From: an uncultured Shewanella sp.
GTDB taxonomy: Bacteria > Pseudomonadota > Gammaproteobacteria > Enterobacterales > Shewanellaceae
Reading direction: 5' to 3'
DNA: 64,000 nucleotides
Assembly (NCBI GenBank): GCA_947503555.1
Contig: CANNEE010000012.1
Span: 62,001 to 126,000 of the forward strand
A program made the translations under genes and the position numbers. The notes under the pieces are model-generated. The model ran no database searches. It saw nothing but the letters and a program-made list of their open reading frames with translations, and was not told the DNA's origin. Below are positions 36,337-49,554 of this stretch, piece after piece (position 1 is the stretch's first letter; each line of letters begins with the position of its first letter).

Positions 36337-36427
36337 GACAAGCGGGCGGTATAAAAACAAGAGCGCTATCTTAACCCCAGAAACTAAGCTGACTCAATGT
36401 TCACTCTCACGGATTAACCCTATATAC

Positions 36428-37474
36428 CTATTTCTTGAGCCAAGCAGCAGGTAAATCCACCTGTGACCAGAGCTCTTTGCACAGGATTTGTGGATTATGC
36501 CACTCCCCTTTAACTAGCCAACTGACAAGTGCATCGGCCACCTGAGGATAATTAATGGGTGCAGGTTGTGGCGCCTTTAGCCAAGTATCAAGAGTAGGTT
36601 TATGCAGCCTATTCATACCTTCCGCAGCTCCCAAGAGCTGCAAAGCGGCAAGATTAGAGAGTTGCTCAAACTGGCCCATAATAGGTTTAATCAATAGCTT
36701 CTTACCTAGGGCTAAGGCTTCGCTGGCCAACTCAAAACCACCACCGCCAATGACGCCAATAGACTGAGCAAGATGACACTTAAAACCTTGATGACAAAAG
36801 CCAAACCAACGAATATGTTCAGGCAAAGGCTGACTAGGCTTAAACCTGTGATACACCACAAATTGATAATCTTTAGCATCGGCTAAGAAAGACACCACTT
36901 CATCGGCTTCTTCAAAGGGAAGATAGACCAGAATTTGAGCGTTAATTTGAGTATTATCAGCGGCCACATCAACAAATGGCGGCAATATAGGAAAACCAAA
37001 ATGGTGCCAGTGGCTGCCTAACGCCAGATCCACAGGTGCAAAGTAATTGAGCAAAGCATCGTTAAACCAAGAAGCACCCACTTTAGGCACATCATATTTC
37101 AGTGCCGCTTGATGACTAATGCCGATTGAGGGCACTTTCTGATTCTTGGCAGCCCAAGCCGAGATAGGCTCAAAATCGTTAAGCACCAGATCATAGCCAC
37201 TGACATCAAGCGACTGAATATCTCGCAGCATTTGGGTTGCCGAGTTGCTTTTCACGGTTTCGATAATATTGACTCGGCCCGCTTTAGTTTCAAAACTCAG
37301 CCCAGGCATGACACGATACTGACCGAAACATTGCATATCAAAAAAGGCATCGCTCGCGCGACCAGAGAAGAAAAAATCAACCTCGACACCACAAACTTGC
37401 AGCGCTTTAGCCATTAATCTAGCGCGATTTAAATGACCGTTACCTGTGCCCTGTATACCATAGAGTATTTTCAT
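36428..37474 (-). CDS. Glycosyltransferase of the MJ1255/VC2487 (GT-B) type
   Basis: 348 aa. The N-terminus MKILYGIQGTGNGHLNRARLMAKALQ is the glycine-rich donor-side loop seen in MurG-like GT-B enzymes. The IGVIGGGGFELASEALALGKKLLIKP segment near residue 235-260 is the expected sugar-nucleotide site. Substrate unknown. The upstream PAP2-phosphatase gene is 24 bp away on the same strand, suggesting a joint role in lipid or cell-envelope glycoside metabolism (inference). Confidence 0.8.
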   Translation of the reverse strand: MKILYGIQGTGNGHLNRARLMAKALQVCGVEVDFFFSGRASDAFFDMQCFGQYRVMPGLSFETKAGRVNIIETVKSNSATQMLRDIQSLDVSGYDLVLNDFEPISAWAAKNQKVPSIGISHQAALKYDVPKVGASWFNDALLNYFAPVDLALGSHWHHFGFPILPPFVDVAADNTQINAQILVYLPFEEADEVVSFLADAKDYQFVVYHRFKPSQPLPEHIRWFGFCHQGFKCHLAQSIGVIGGGGFELASEALALGKKLLIKPIMGQFEQLSNLAALQLLGAAEGMNRLHKPTLDTWLKAPQPAPINYPQVADALVSWLVKGEWHNPQILCKELWSQVDLPAAWLKK

Positions 37475-37498
37475 TGAGCGCCTCTGAAGTTGAGTGGA

Positions 37499-38017
37499 TT
37501 AAGCCAATACCCAAGCTTGTGCCATCAAGGCACTAACAATGCCTAGCACCATGCCAGCGACAATATCTAATGGAAAATGCACGCCCAGAACAATGCGAGA
37601 TAGGCCGACGCCAAGCGCGAAAGACAGGGCTAAATAAACCAATGGGGGAAACAACAGTAGCACACAGGTCGCAAACACAAAGGCGGCTGCGGTATGGCCC
37701 GATGGCAAGCTAAACTTATCCGAGGGTTCGAAATGACTCACTACACCAAGAGTGCCATGACAGGGACGTACACGTCTGATGCTATTTTTTAGTACAAAAT
37801 AGAGGGGAAGCTCAATGGCAAAGGCCACCAGCAAGAGGTTAAAAAAAACTTGGCCTGAATCGCTTAGTAGCATAATAAAGGCGGTGATATATAAATAGCT
37901 TGGACCATCACCTAGTTTAGATATTCGCTTGGCCAAAGGGCTTAAGCCGTGGTCACGCCCAAAATTAACGCAGTAGAGAAAAGCTTGATTGTCGAACTTT
38001 AATAGAGGTTCAAACAT
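37499..38017 (-). CDS. PAP2-family membrane phosphatase
   Basis: 172 aa, about five transmembrane segments. The three acid-phosphatase motifs are intact: KNSIRRVRP, PSGHTAAA and SRIVLGVHFPLDI. It would dephosphorylate a lipid phosphate (for example undecaprenyl pyrophosphate or phosphatidic acid) at the membrane. The ATG follows directly on the T-run of a terminator hairpin, and its only ribosome site (GGGAG, 8 nt before the ATG) is inside that hairpin. Operon with the glycosyltransferase. Confidence 0.88.
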   Translation of the reverse strand: MFEPLLKFDNQAFLYCVNFGRDHGLSPLAKRISKLGDGPSYLYITAFIMLLSDSGQVFFNLLLVAFAIELPLYFVLKNSIRRVRPCHGTLGVVSHFEPSDKFSLPSGHTAAAFVFATCVLLLFPPLVYLALSFALGVGLSRIVLGVHFPLDIVAGMVLGIVSALMAQAWVLA

Positions 38018-38052
38018 AAAAAAGGCTCCCGGTTAGCGATAACCAGAAGCCT
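38018..38052 (-). terminator. Terminator-like hairpin overlapping the PAP2 ribosome site
   Basis: On the minus strand AGGCT...TGGTTA-loop-TAACC...AGCCT followed by six Ts that run straight into the PAP2 ATG at 38017. The GGGAG Shine-Dalgarno sequence (38026-38030) is in the 3' arm, so the hairpin could both end the upstream transcript and hide the start of the next gene. Confidence 0.7.
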
Positions 38053-38112
38053 AAAATTTAGCTATGACGGCGAGGTGACACCTAGCCTAAACTTTTATGA
38101 CAGATAAGCCGA

Positions 38113-38364
38113 TTAAGCGGCTTCTGCTTCAGGAGTCTCAGACTTGCTGCGCGCTAGCTTGATCAAGTGATAAATGTTGATACAAGCAACAAAGGCGTTC
38201 ATTCCTGCTACAGGCCATGCTGAAATCGATGCGCCATAGATGACGAACAATGAACAACCAATAAAGTTAATGCAACGCAACCAAACAATGTTTTTCATCA
38301 TTAGTGAGATAGCAACCATGACTGACGCCATATAACCAATGATTTCTACAATATCTAAACCTTC
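38113..38364 (-). CDS. Small YgjV-like membrane protein
   Basis: 83 aa from the ATG at 38364, chosen because AGAGGTG lies eight bases before it; 38394 would add ten residues. Three hydrophobic segments (about residues 5-22, 28-47, 50-68) with the order IGYMASVMVAISLMMKN, LRCINFIGCSLFVIYG, WPVAGMNAFVACINIYHL resemble the E. coli YgjV inner-membrane family, although shorter. Function unknown. It is followed by a terminator before the PAP2 gene. Confidence 0.65.
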   Translation of the reverse strand, partial: EGLDIVEIIGYMASVMVAISLMMKNIVWLRCINFIGCSLFVIYGASISAWPVAGMNAFVACINIYHLIKLARSKSETPEAEAA

Positions 38365-38700
38365 CATAAGGCACCTCTTGAGGCCCTCTGCCATCCATAA
38401 GCTTAAATGAGGGATCCCTGCCCCTAAAGCAATTTAAAGTTAAGTTAAATTGAATCTGAGGCTATGCTACCAAAAGCTGTGACCAAGGTGTAATAAAAAT
38501 ACGTAATATAATGACCCAGTTCAAAGTTTGTTTAGTTATTAGCCAAAACTGTCAAAACATTACTACGAATAGTCGACAAAGCAAGGGATACGCTATAGCG
38601 TGATTGATAACGCTTTTCTTTTTAAGAATCCCTTATATACTGGCATTAATCCGTTAAAATACGTCCAGTTATCCAGATGTTTATCAATAGGAGACTCGCT
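38365..38700. other. Intergenic region between YgjV-like gene and rraA
   Basis: About 335 bp with divergent promoters expected. No ORF, repeat or strong hairpin seen. The rraA ribosome site AGGAG is at 38690-38694. Confidence 0.4.
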
Positions 38701-39186
38701 ATGGAATACAACACCTCAGAACTTTGCGACATGTATTTAGATGTTGTAGATGTTGTTGAGCCCATGTTCAGTAACTATGGTGGTTGTAGTTCATTTGGTG
38801 GTGCTATTAGCACTGTTAAATGTTTTGAAGACAATGGTTTAATTACCGAAACCCTACAACAAGAGGGCGAAGGTCGAGTTTTACTTGTCGATGGTGGTGG
38901 CTCGCTACGCAGAGCACTTATTGATGCAGAAACTGCAGAATTGGCAGTTAGTAACAACTGGGAAGGCATTATTGTTTATGGCTCAGTACGGGATGTCGAT
39001 GCACTTGAAGAGCTAGATATTGGTATTCAAGCCATGGCATCTATACCTGTTGGCGCTGACAATCAAGCAGTAGGCGAATCCGATATTCCGGTTAACTTCG
39101 GCGGTGTCACCTTCTTGCCAGATGACCATGTCTATGCCGACAATACTGGCATTATCCTTTCTCCCGAGCCACTGGATATAGACTAA
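38701..39186 (+). CDS. rraA: Ribonuclease E activity regulator RraA
   Basis: Binds RNase E and inhibits mRNA decay. 161 aa from the ATG at 38701 ([21 protein letters not shown]), which has AGGAG upstream and is the conserved start; an upstream ATG at 38677 is rejected. [20 protein letters not shown] and [17 protein letters not shown]-like segments are family signatures. A strong terminator follows. rhlB, another degradosome-related gene, is elsewhere in the window. Confidence 0.95.
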   Translation: MEYNTSELCDMYLDVVDVVEPMFSNYGGCSSFGGAISTVKCFEDNGLITETLQQEGEGRVLLVDGGGSLRRALIDAETAELAVSNNWEGIIVYGSVRDVDALEELDIGIQAMASIPVGADNQAVGESDIPVNFGGVTFLPDDHVYADNTGIILSPEPLDID

Positions 39187-39209
39187 TGATCTCGTCATTG
39201 TCATCTTTT

Positions 39210-39235
39210 AAAAAGCCAGCCTAGCTGGCTTTTTT
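39210..39235 (+). terminator. Intrinsic terminator after rraA
   Basis: AAAAAGCCAGC - CTA - GCTGGCTTTTTT, perfect stem with A- and T-runs. Confidence 0.9.
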
Positions 39236-39298
39236 GATTTTACCTATCAAGTTAAGTCAAAATAGCCGCCGAGAATTAGCCTATGTAAGCAGCATATT

Positions 39299-40342
39299 AT
39301 GAGTAGAACACCAGAAAACCTTCAGCCCATTACCCAAGCCCAACTTGATTCACTTGTTAGCCAACGTAAGGGCGAGACTAAACTGGGAGAAAAAGCCCTT
39401 CTACTCGATACGCAGCTTCCCTATCACTTAGCGCTGCAACAGGCTCAAGATAAAGGCGCCAAGTTTGCCATAGTCGGTATTAGTGAAGATATTGGTCCCA
39501 GAGGCAATCTCGGTCGTGGGGGCGCATTAAACGCCCTAGAAGCCAGTCTTAAACAGCTACTTAATATGCAGTCCAATCGCTTTTTATCAGGTGAAGAGTG
39601 TCTGCTAATTGGAGATCTAGACTGCCACGACCTGCAATTGCCCGCCTCAGCCAATGAAGAGCAGCTAAGGCAAAACGTCGCCAAACTGGACAATCGCGTC
39701 ATAGCACTCATAACACCTATCATTGAAGCGGGGCTCGAGCCCATCGTGATTGGTGGCGGTCATAACAATGCTTTTGGTTTGCTGTGCGCCAGTAAGCAAG
39801 CCAAAGGACGACCTATGGCAGCGGTCAATCTCGACCCCCATTGTGACTTTAGACCGAGAGAAGGCCGCCACAGCGGCAATGGTTTTAGCTATGCAGCTGC
39901 CAATGGCAGCTTGAGCTTTTATCATATTCTCGGACTCCATGAGCAGAAAAACAGCGAAGCAAGCCTTGCTCAGCTCGAAGCTTTTGGTGGCAGTTGGCAT
40001 AGCCTACAGGATATCTGGTTCCGTAAACGTCTTAGCCTAGATACAGCGCTTAAACAAATTGCCGCAGATGTTGATGCCACCGGCTTGCCCTTAGGCTTAG
40101 AGCTAGATCTCGATGCCATCTATAAAATGCCAAGTAGTGCTTCTACCTGCGCAGGGATTCCTTTAGTGGACGCTTGCACTTATGTTTATCATCTCGCCCA
40201 TAGCTGCAATTGTAGTTATCTGCACCTCGCAGAAGGCGCCCCAAGCTGCCATGAAGCTGGAGTCGATGCAGGTAATAAAGAGGTAGGCCAATCCTGCGCC
40301 GAATTAATGCTTTCCTATATTCAAGGCCGGCTCGATGGATAA
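39299..40342 (+). CDS. Arginase/agmatinase/formimidoylglutamase-family enzyme
   Basis: 347 aa ureohydrolase-fold protein. Binuclear manganese motifs: IGGGHNNAFG (first His ligand), NLDPHCDFRP (DxHxD) and GLELDLDAI (the third ligand motif, normally SxDxDxxDP, here with Leu-Glu-Leu before the Asp pair and no Pro). Formimidoylglutamase is the most likely member by overall pattern (HSGNGFSYA), but no other hut genes are nearby, so the substrate remains open. Single gene. Confidence 0.82.
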   Translation: MSRTPENLQPITQAQLDSLVSQRKGETKLGEKALLLDTQLPYHLALQQAQDKGAKFAIVGISEDIGPRGNLGRGGALNALEASLKQLLNMQSNRFLSGEECLLIGDLDCHDLQLPASANEEQLRQNVAKLDNRVIALITPIIEAGLEPIVIGGGHNNAFGLLCASKQAKGRPMAAVNLDPHCDFRPREGRHSGNGFSYAAANGSLSFYHILGLHEQKNSEASLAQLEAFGGSWHSLQDIWFRKRLSLDTALKQIAADVDATGLPLGLELDLDAIYKMPSSASTCAGIPLVDACTYVYHLAHSCNCSYLHLAEGAPSCHEAGVDAGNKEVGQSCAELMLSYIQGRLDG

Positions 40343-40575
40343 ATCATAAAGGCGCGACTAAATCTTGCCTAGCAAGGGCGATAAGCTATTCACCAAATGC
40401 TGATATTATGGTCTAATGCTGGCTCTTTTAATTCAGGCTGAAAAATTACAAACTTTCTTCACCTGTGTGCCAATTTATTAGCTCGGTCACAGACTAGTAG
40501 ATCAAAGATTCAGCAAACACTAGCGATGGAATACACTCCAAGCTAGTAATTTAGAAATGACAGGAAACAAACCTA

Positions 40576-41331
40576 ATGTCAGATGCAACCCAAAACAGTA
40601 CCCATTTTGGTTATAAAACGGTAGAGAGCGAAAAGAAAGCCGATCTGGTTGCAGACGTTTTTCATTCTGTCGCAGCGAAATATGACATCATGAATGATGT
40701 GATGTCTTTTGGCATTCATAGAGTCTGGAAGCGCTTCACCATCGAAACCGCAGGCGCTCGCCCTGGTATGAAGGTACTCGACCTTGCAGGCGGTACTGGC
40801 GATCTTACTGCTAAGTTCTCTCACCTAGTCGGCGACAAAGGCGAAGTGGTACTAGCAGATATCAACGATTCCATGCTGAAAGTGGGCCGTACTAAACTTA
40901 GAGACAAAGGCATTGTCGGCAATGTGAACTATGTTCAAGCCAATGCTGAAGCTCTGCCTTTCCCAGACAATCACTTCGATATCATTACCATCGCCTTTGG
41001 CCTACGTAATGTGACCGATAAAGATGCAGCCTTAAGGTCAATGAATCGCGTTCTTAAGCCTGGCGGTAAACTGCTCGTGCTTGAGTTCTCTAAGCCGCAA
41101 CATGAATTAATGCGCAAAGTCTATGATGCTTATAGCTTCAAGGTACTACCTAAGATGGGTCAGTTGATTACTCAAGATGCAGACAGCTATGAGTATCTAG
41201 CCGAATCGATTCGTATGCATCCAGATCAAGACACCCTAAAGCAGATGATGTCTGATGCTGGCTTTGAACAGGTGGACTACACCAATATGACAGACGGTGT
41301 GGTAGCCCTTCACCGTGGCTATAAGTTCTAA
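40576..41331 (+). CDS. ubiE: Ubiquinone/menaquinone C-methyltransferase
   Basis: SAM-dependent C-methylation in both ubiquinone and menaquinone synthesis. 251 aa: [21 protein letters not shown] at the N-terminus, SAM motif [44 protein letters not shown], and C-terminal [11 protein letters not shown]. First gene of ubiE-ubiJ-ubiB; the stop overlaps the ubiJ ATG by one base (TAATG). Confidence 0.96.
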   Translation: MSDATQNSTHFGYKTVESEKKADLVADVFHSVAAKYDIMNDVMSFGIHRVWKRFTIETAGARPGMKVLDLAGGTGDLTAKFSHLVGDKGEVVLADINDSMLKVGRTKLRDKGIVGNVNYVQANAEALPFPDNHFDIITIAFGLRNVTDKDAALRSMNRVLKPGGKLLVLEFSKPQHELMRKVYDAYSFKVLPKMGQLITQDADSYEYLAESIRMHPDQDTLKQMMSDAGFEQVDYTNMTDGVVALHRGYKF

Positions 41332-41951
41332 TGCAGCCAAACCAGCTAGCACTTTTAAGCTGCGCCGCAATTGAGACTGCTTTTGCCAAGCTGCAAAGCC
41401 AGTCTCCAGCTGAGTACGCCAAACTCAGGCAACTCCATGGCAAGGTATTTTGCATAGAGTTAACTCAACTCAGCTGGCCGCTTTACCTCGTCTTTGCCAA
41501 ACAAATTCAAGTGTTAAGCCATTATGAGGGTGATGTGGATGTTAAGGTTGAAGCCGATGCCACCACACTCTACCTGCTCAGCGAAGGCGCTAACCTCACA
41601 GAGCTGATCAAGCAAGATAAGCTCAAGCTTGAAGGCGAATTGGCGCTACTACAGAGTTTTAGCCACTATCTGCAACATACTCAGTTCGACTTTGCTGAGC
41701 CTATGTCTCGCTATATTGGCGATGGCCCAACCCATCTGTTGCAAAACTCTGCTAGCCTGTTATTCCAAGGAGCTAAGCAGGTTGCCACTAAAAGTTTGTC
41801 TCATCTAGAGCAGTTGGCCGTGGAAGAGTACAAACTGGCTCCTTCAAAGATAGAGTTTATTTACCATAGCGATCAGATCGCAGAACTAGAGCAAGATGCC
41901 CTAGCATTAGAACAAAAAATTACTGAACTAAAGGACAAAGTTTTACCATGA
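41331..41951 (+). CDS. ubiJ: Ubiquinone biosynthesis accessory factor UbiJ (SCP2 domain)
   Basis: Lipid-binding scaffold of the aerobic ubiquinone biosynthesis complex. 206 aa, with an SCP2-like domain (about 15-120) and a C-terminal helical/coiled-coil part ([23 protein letters not shown]). It is embedded between ubiE and ubiB with overlaps on both sides, which secures the assignment despite low sequence conservation. Confidence 0.9.
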   Translation: MQPNQLALLSCAAIETAFAKLQSQSPAEYAKLRQLHGKVFCIELTQLSWPLYLVFAKQIQVLSHYEGDVDVKVEADATTLYLLSEGANLTELIKQDKLKLEGELALLQSFSHYLQHTQFDFAEPMSRYIGDGPTHLLQNSASLLFQGAKQVATKSLSHLEQLAVEEYKLAPSKIEFIYHSDQIAELEQDALALEQKITELKDKVLP

Positions 41952-43597
41952 AGGTAGCCAGCCTCAAACGAGGATATCAAGTCATCAAGACAGCATTGGA
42001 ATACGGTCTCGATGAATCCCTGCCCAAAAAACTGACTCCTTGGTATTTTAAGCTGGTCCGCAGTTCACTATTTTGGATCCGCAACAAGCATAAAAACACA
42101 CCTAGTGGTGAGCGCCTCAAATTAGCGATGCAGGAGCTTGGGCCTGTCTATATCAAGTTTGGCCAGATGCTTTCGACCAGACGCGATCTGTTAAGTGACG
42201 AATGGGCCGAAGAACTTGCGATGTTGCAAGACAGAGTTCCGCCATTTTGCTCAGCCCAAGCAATCGCCGCCATAGAAGCTGAACTCAACGCTCCTATCGA
42301 TTCACTGTTTGATGATTTTGACCCTGAACCGTTAGCCTCGGCATCTATCTCTCAGGTGCACACGGCGACCTTAAAAGCCGATGGCAAGCCCGTAGTCCTT
42401 AAAGTGCTGCGCCCTAACGTAGAAAAGCAAGTGACTGCCGATCTGCAACTGATGGCTCAATGTGCCCAACTACTAGAAAACCTGCTTGGTCATGGTAATC
42501 GTCTACGCCCCGCCGAAGTGGTCCAAGATTACCGCTTAACCATTATGGGTGAGCTTAACCTTAAACTTGAAGCCCTTAATGCCACTAAGCTGAGAAATAA
42601 CTTTCTCGATTCAGACGCCTTATATATTCCCTATACCTATGAAGAGTTGTGTTTTGAGCGTCTAATGGTGATGGAGCGTATAGAAGGCATTCCAGTGTCG
42701 GATATTGACGCGCTTAATGCTCAGGGAACTAACCTTAAATTGTTGGCCGAGCGTGGTGTCGAGCTCTTCTTCACTCAGGTCTTTAGAGATAACTTCTTCC
42801 ATGCCGACATGCATCCAGGCAACATCTTTATCTCACGGGAAAACCCTGACAACCCCCATTATATCGGCCTAGATTGCGGCATCATGGGTACGCTGAGCGA
42901 AGTCGATAAGCGCTATCTTGCGGAAAACTTCTTAGCCTTTTTCAACCGCGACTATCACAGAATTGCTCAGCTCTATATCGAGTCTGGTTGGGTATCGGCT
43001 GAGACCGATGTTCTCGCCTTTGAACAAGCGGTCAAAGTGGTTTGTGAGCCTATGTTTAATAAGCCATTGGATGAAATCTCCTTTGGTCATGTGTTGTTAG
43101 AGCTATTTAGAACTGCGCGCCAATTTGACATAGTGGTGCAGCCACAACTGGTTCTGTTAGAAAAAACCTTGCTCTATATTGAAGGCCTAGGTCGTCAACT
43201 CTATCCACAGCTAGACCTGTGGCAAACTGCCAAACCATTTTTAGAAAGTTGGATGGCAGAGCAAGTTGGCCCAAGTGCCATGTTCAACAAAGCAAAAAAA
43301 GAGATCCCTTATTGGACAGATAAGCTACCTGAGTTGCCAGAGTTAGTGTATGACAACCTGAAACTCGGTCGAAAATTGCTCGGTGGACAGCAACAGATGT
43401 TGGATAGATATATCAAACGTCAAAATCAGGCCCACAAAAGCAATTATCTGCTTATCACATCTGCCGTTTTGTTGATCTGTGGCACGATAATATTCAGCCA
43501 AAACGATACACTATGGGCCTCCTATGCTTGTGTCGGTTTTGGCGCCGTTCTTTGGCTACTCGGGTGGAGATCTAGGCCAAAGAATCGCAAATTTTAG
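41948..43597 (+). CDS. ubiB: Ubiquinone biosynthesis ATPase/kinase-like protein UbiB
   Basis: ABC1/ADCK-type membrane ATPase needed for ubiquinone synthesis. 549 aa. The KxGQ motif ([17 protein letters not shown]), [24 protein letters not shown] with the A-rich replacement of the glycine loop, the [12 protein letters not shown] catalytic segment and GLDCGIMG are all visible, and two transmembrane helices lie at the C-terminus (about 497-540). It overlaps ubiJ by 4 bp and is followed 61 bp later by tatA. Confidence 0.96.
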   Translation: MKVASLKRGYQVIKTALEYGLDESLPKKLTPWYFKLVRSSLFWIRNKHKNTPSGERLKLAMQELGPVYIKFGQMLSTRRDLLSDEWAEELAMLQDRVPPFCSAQAIAAIEAELNAPIDSLFDDFDPEPLASASISQVHTATLKADGKPVVLKVLRPNVEKQVTADLQLMAQCAQLLENLLGHGNRLRPAEVVQDYRLTIMGELNLKLEALNATKLRNNFLDSDALYIPYTYEELCFERLMVMERIEGIPVSDIDALNAQGTNLKLLAERGVELFFTQVFRDNFFHADMHPGNIFISRENPDNPHYIGLDCGIMGTLSEVDKRYLAENFLAFFNRDYHRIAQLYIESGWVSAETDVLAFEQAVKVVCEPMFNKPLDEISFGHVLLELFRTARQFDIVVQPQLVLLEKTLLYIEGLGRQLYPQLDLWQTAKPFLESWMAEQVGPSAMFNKAKKEIPYWTDKLPELPELVYDNLKLGRKLLGGQQQMLDRYIKRQNQAHKSNYLLITSAVLLICGTIIFSQNDTLWASYACVGFGAVLWLLGWRSRPKNRKF

Positions 43598-43658
43598 CTA
43601 GCACTAATTAATCAAAGGTTCATAATAGAACCAATACATAAACTATGAGGATACCTAA

Positions 43659-43889
43659 ATGGGTGGCATTAGTATTTGGCAACTTCTTATCATTGCTTTA
43701 ATCGTCGTATTACTTTTCGGCACTAAGAAATTGCGTTCACTCGGCGGCGATTTAGGCGGAGCAGTTAAAGGCTTCAAAAATGCCATGTCTGATGAAGACA
43801 AAAAAGCTCTAGAAGAAAAGAATGCAGCTGAAAAAACAGCAGAGAAAGCTGAAGACAAAGCTGAGTCTAAGGATAAAGAACAGGCGTAA
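43659..43889 (+). CDS. tatA: Sec-independent protein translocase TatA
   Basis: Pore-forming component of twin-arginine export. 76 aa: membrane helix at about residues 6-22 ([20 protein letters not shown]), the amphipathic helix [16 protein letters not shown], and a charged Lys/Glu/Ala-rich tail. First gene of tatABC, spaced 6 bp from tatB. Confidence 0.96.
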   Translation: MGGISIWQLLIIALIVVLLFGTKKLRSLGGDLGGAVKGFKNAMSDEDKKALEEKNAAEKTAEKAEDKAESKDKEQA

Positions 43890-43895
43890 TTCCTT

Positions 43896-44291
43896 ATGTT
43901 CGACGGTATCGGCATGATGGAGTTACTGTTGATCGGTATTTTGGGGCTTGTGGTATTAGGCCCCGAAAGACTCCCGACTGCAGTACGCTCAATCACAGGT
44001 TGGATCCGCGCCATGAAGCGTATGGCCAACTCAGTAAAAGATGAACTTGAACAAGAATTGAAAATTGAAGAGCTGCATTCTGATTTGAAAAAAGCAGAAA
44101 GCAAAGGCTTAGCCAATATTTCTCCTGAGTTACAAGATTCAATCAATCAATTAAAAGAAGCGGCTCAATCCGTCAATCGCCCCTATCAGGTAGAAGAACC
44201 GACGCCTAGCGCTAGCCCTGCGCCGGAATCCACACCTAAGACAAGTGATACAGACAAAGAGCCTGCGCAATCTGACAAATCTAACGGATAG
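43896..44291 (+). CDS. tatB: Sec-independent protein translocase TatB
   Basis: Receptor partner of TatC. 131 aa: [27 protein letters not shown] gives the N-terminal helix with the conserved Glu and GPERLP hinge, followed by an amphipathic helix ([14 protein letters not shown]) and a Pro/Ser-rich tail. Three bases separate it from tatC. Confidence 0.96.
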   Translation: MFDGIGMMELLLIGILGLVVLGPERLPTAVRSITGWIRAMKRMANSVKDELEQELKIEELHSDLKKAESKGLANISPELQDSINQLKEAAQSVNRPYQVEEPTPSASPAPESTPKTSDTDKEPAQSDKSNG

Positions 44292-44294
44292 TCC

Positions 44295-45071
44295 ATGTCG
44301 CAACAGCAGCCGTTAATTAGCCACTTGCTCGAACTACGAACCAAGTTGCTTAAAGCCATTGCCAGTGTGCTTTTGGTATTTATTTGTATGGTCTACTGGG
44401 CCAACGATATTTATCACTACATGGCCACGCCCCTAATGCAGGCTCTGCCTGAGTCAGGTAGCATGATTGCAACAGATGTTGCAGCGCCATTTTTTGCACC
44501 TTTTAAACTCACCTTGGTGTTAGCCTTTTTTATCGCTATTCCCTATGTGTTATATCAGGTGTGGTCCTTTGTAGCACCAGGACTCTATAAGCACGAGAAG
44601 AGACTCATTACTCCGCTACTTTTCAGTAGTACTATGCTCTTCTATCTCGGTATCGCTTTCTCTTACTACGTGGTGTTCCCCGTGGTCTTTGGCTTCTTTG
44701 CCAGTGTCGCACCGGAAGGCGTTGAAGTCGCAACAGATATCAGCAGCTATTTAAGCTTTATCCTCAAGCTGTTCTTCGCTTTTGGTCTTGCCTTTGAGAT
44801 TCCTGTCGCCGTTGTGTTGCTTTGTTGGGGCGGTGTAACTAATGTTGAAGATCTGAAAACTAAGCGCCCTTATATTGTTGTTGGCGCCTTCGTTATCGGC
44901 ATGCTGCTGACACCACCGGATATTATCTCTCAGACTATGCTTGCTGTACCTATGCTGGTATTGTTTGAAGGTGGCTTGCTCGCTGCTCGTTTTTACAGTA
45001 AAAAGGACGACGAAGAAGAGCAAGAAGACTTAGACGAAGAAAAAGACCAACAAGAAGAATCCGGCAATTAG
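44295..45071 (+). CDS. tatC: Sec-independent protein translocase TatC
   Basis: Six-helix membrane receptor for twin-arginine signal peptides. 258 aa, with [17 protein letters not shown] at the N-terminus, [16 protein letters not shown], and [22 protein letters not shown] in the last helices. The C-terminal tail is unusually acidic (Asp/Glu/Gln run after residue 235). Confidence 0.97.
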   Translation: MSQQQPLISHLLELRTKLLKAIASVLLVFICMVYWANDIYHYMATPLMQALPESGSMIATDVAAPFFAPFKLTLVLAFFIAIPYVLYQVWSFVAPGLYKHEKRLITPLLFSSTMLFYLGIAFSYYVVFPVVFGFFASVAPEGVEVATDISSYLSFILKLFFAFGLAFEIPVAVVLLCWGGVTNVEDLKTKRPYIVVGAFVIGMLLTPPDIISQTMLAVPMLVLFEGGLLAARFYSKKDDEEEQEDLDEEKDQQEESGN

Positions 45072-45127
45072 ACTGAACCCAAACTTCGGTCAAAGGATTG
45101 ACCGGACTAACGAAAAGGAATAATAAA

Positions 45128-45667
45128 ATGCGTTTTATTGGGGTAATTGCCTTACTGAGCCTATCACTATCAGCTCATGCTGGCATTGAACAAGCTATAA
45201 CTCAGTGTGCCAAAGTAGAAAATAGTAATGAACGTCTTGTTTGCTATGATAAAATAGCATCAAAAGTTGCCAATCATAAAGCTGCTAAATCACCATCAGT
45301 GGCCCACAATAAGCCTTCATCCAGTACACCTAAAATTGTCGAATCTAGCGTCACTGCTACTAGCACCGTCACGGAGCCAACCAATGTCGTACCTGTTGCT
45401 GAGCAGGTTGAAGACTTTGGTATTCAATATAAAGCTCCTGAAAACGAAGTTGAAAAAATCTATCTTGAAATCAGTAAGGTGAAAAAGAATGCTCGTGGCA
45501 TGCTCACCTTTTACTTCACTAATGGCCAAGTCTGGAAACAAGCTGAGCCTAGTCGCTATAAAGCGAAAAAAGGCAACAAGGTATATATAGAAAAAGCAGC
45601 TTTAGGCTCATTCATTTTAGGCAGTGATGATCGTAATGCTAAAATTAGGGTGAAACGACTAAAATAA
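45128..45667 (+). CDS. Exported hypothetical protein between tatC and tatD
   Basis: 179 aa from the ATG at 45128 with AAGGAA upstream (an ATG-like start at 45098 adds ten residues). Signal peptide MRFIGVIALLSLSLSAHA. The mature N-terminus CAKVENSNERLVCYDKIASK is a pattern seen in many small periplasmic proteins of unknown function (two Cys, CYDxxA). A Ser/Thr/Pro/Val-rich linker separates it from a C-terminal beta domain (MLTFYFTNGQVWKQ, then IRVKRLK). Its stop overlaps the tatD start (TAATG). Confidence 0.75.
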   Translation: MRFIGVIALLSLSLSAHAGIEQAITQCAKVENSNERLVCYDKIASKVANHKAAKSPSVAHNKPSSSTPKIVESSVTATSTVTEPTNVVPVAEQVEDFGIQYKAPENEVEKIYLEISKVKKNARGMLTFYFTNGQVWKQAEPSRYKAKKGNKVYIEKAALGSFILGSDDRNAKIRVKRLK

Positions 45668-46463
45668 TGCCCAGCTACATAGACATCGCTGTCAACTTAG
45701 TTGGCAGCGCACTCGAAAAAGATCTCGACTCTATTATCTCGGACGCCACTGAGGCGAATGTCTCGCCATTAATCGTCATTGGCAGTGACCTTGATGAGAG
45801 CCAACAGGCAATAGCACTTTGCCAATCTTATCCGCAACAGCTATTTTGCACTTCAGGAGTTCATCCTCACCACGCCAGTAGCTGGAATGAAACCAGTAGC
45901 GAAACGCTTATCGAACTAAGCCAAGCTCCACAAGTCGTTGCCATTGGTGAGTGTGGCCTAGATTACAACCGAGATTTTTCACCACGCCCCAAACAAAGAG
46001 AAGCCTTTGCTGCACAATTGGCCTTAGCAGCAAAACTAAATCGCCCAGTGTTAATGCATGAACGGGATGCTAGCGAAGATTTTATCGCTATTTTAAAAGA
46101 ATATCGAAATGCGTTACCTGGTGCGCTACTGCATTGTTTTACCGGTAACCAAGCATCACTGGAAGCCTATCTTGAACTCGATTTACATATAGGAATTACG
46201 GGCTGGGTCTGTGATGAAAGACGAGGAACCGAGCTTGCGGACTTAGTACCACTGATCCCCAATAACCGAATTATGATAGAGACTGATAGCCCATATCTGC
46301 TTCCCAGAAGCATGCGGCCAAAGCCTAAATCCAATAAGAATAAGCCTCAATACCTACCCTACATAGCTCAAGAGGTTGCTAAGTTTCGCCACCAAGATAG
46401 CGATGAATTTGCTAAGCATGCTTACCACAATAGTGTGGAATTCTTTAATCTGGCCGGCAAACT

Positions 46464-46467
<4 letters not shown>
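45667..46467 (+). CDS. tatD: TatD-type metal-dependent DNase
   Basis: 266 aa amidohydrolase-fold nuclease. It begins with IDIAVNLVGSALEKDLDSI, the true TatD form in which the first HxH motif of YcfH-type relatives is replaced (compare DIGVNL in E. coli TatD). VAIGECGLDYNRDFSPRPKQREAF, MHERDASEDFIAIL, HCFTGN and IETDSPYLLPR follow. Downstream of tatABC as in E. coli; its end overlaps the next gene by 4 bp. Confidence 0.93.
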
Positions 46468-49375
<2,908 letters not shown>

Positions 49376-49402
49376 CCTCAGCTATAAACCGCAGCAGGGT
49401 TC

Positions 49403-49434
49403 AAAAAAGCACCGATTATTCGCGGTGCTTTTTT
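49403..49434 (+). terminator. Intrinsic terminator after hemB
   Basis: AAAAAAGCACCG (49403-49414) pairs with CGGTGCTTTTTT (49423-49434) across an 8-nt loop. Confidence 0.88.
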
Positions 49435-49554
49435 ATACCCTAAAATAATGACGCCAATAAGGTGATCTTGTTAACATGCGCATACTTTGCCCCTTCTATC
49501 AAAGAGAGTTAGATGTTTATATCGAAATAGATTCTTATTCTCGGAGAGATGAAC

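Noticed and set aside
43655-44146. Antisense ORF of 163 codons across tatA-tatB
   Set aside because: Serine-rich shadow of two well-conserved genes; no ribosome site or family features.
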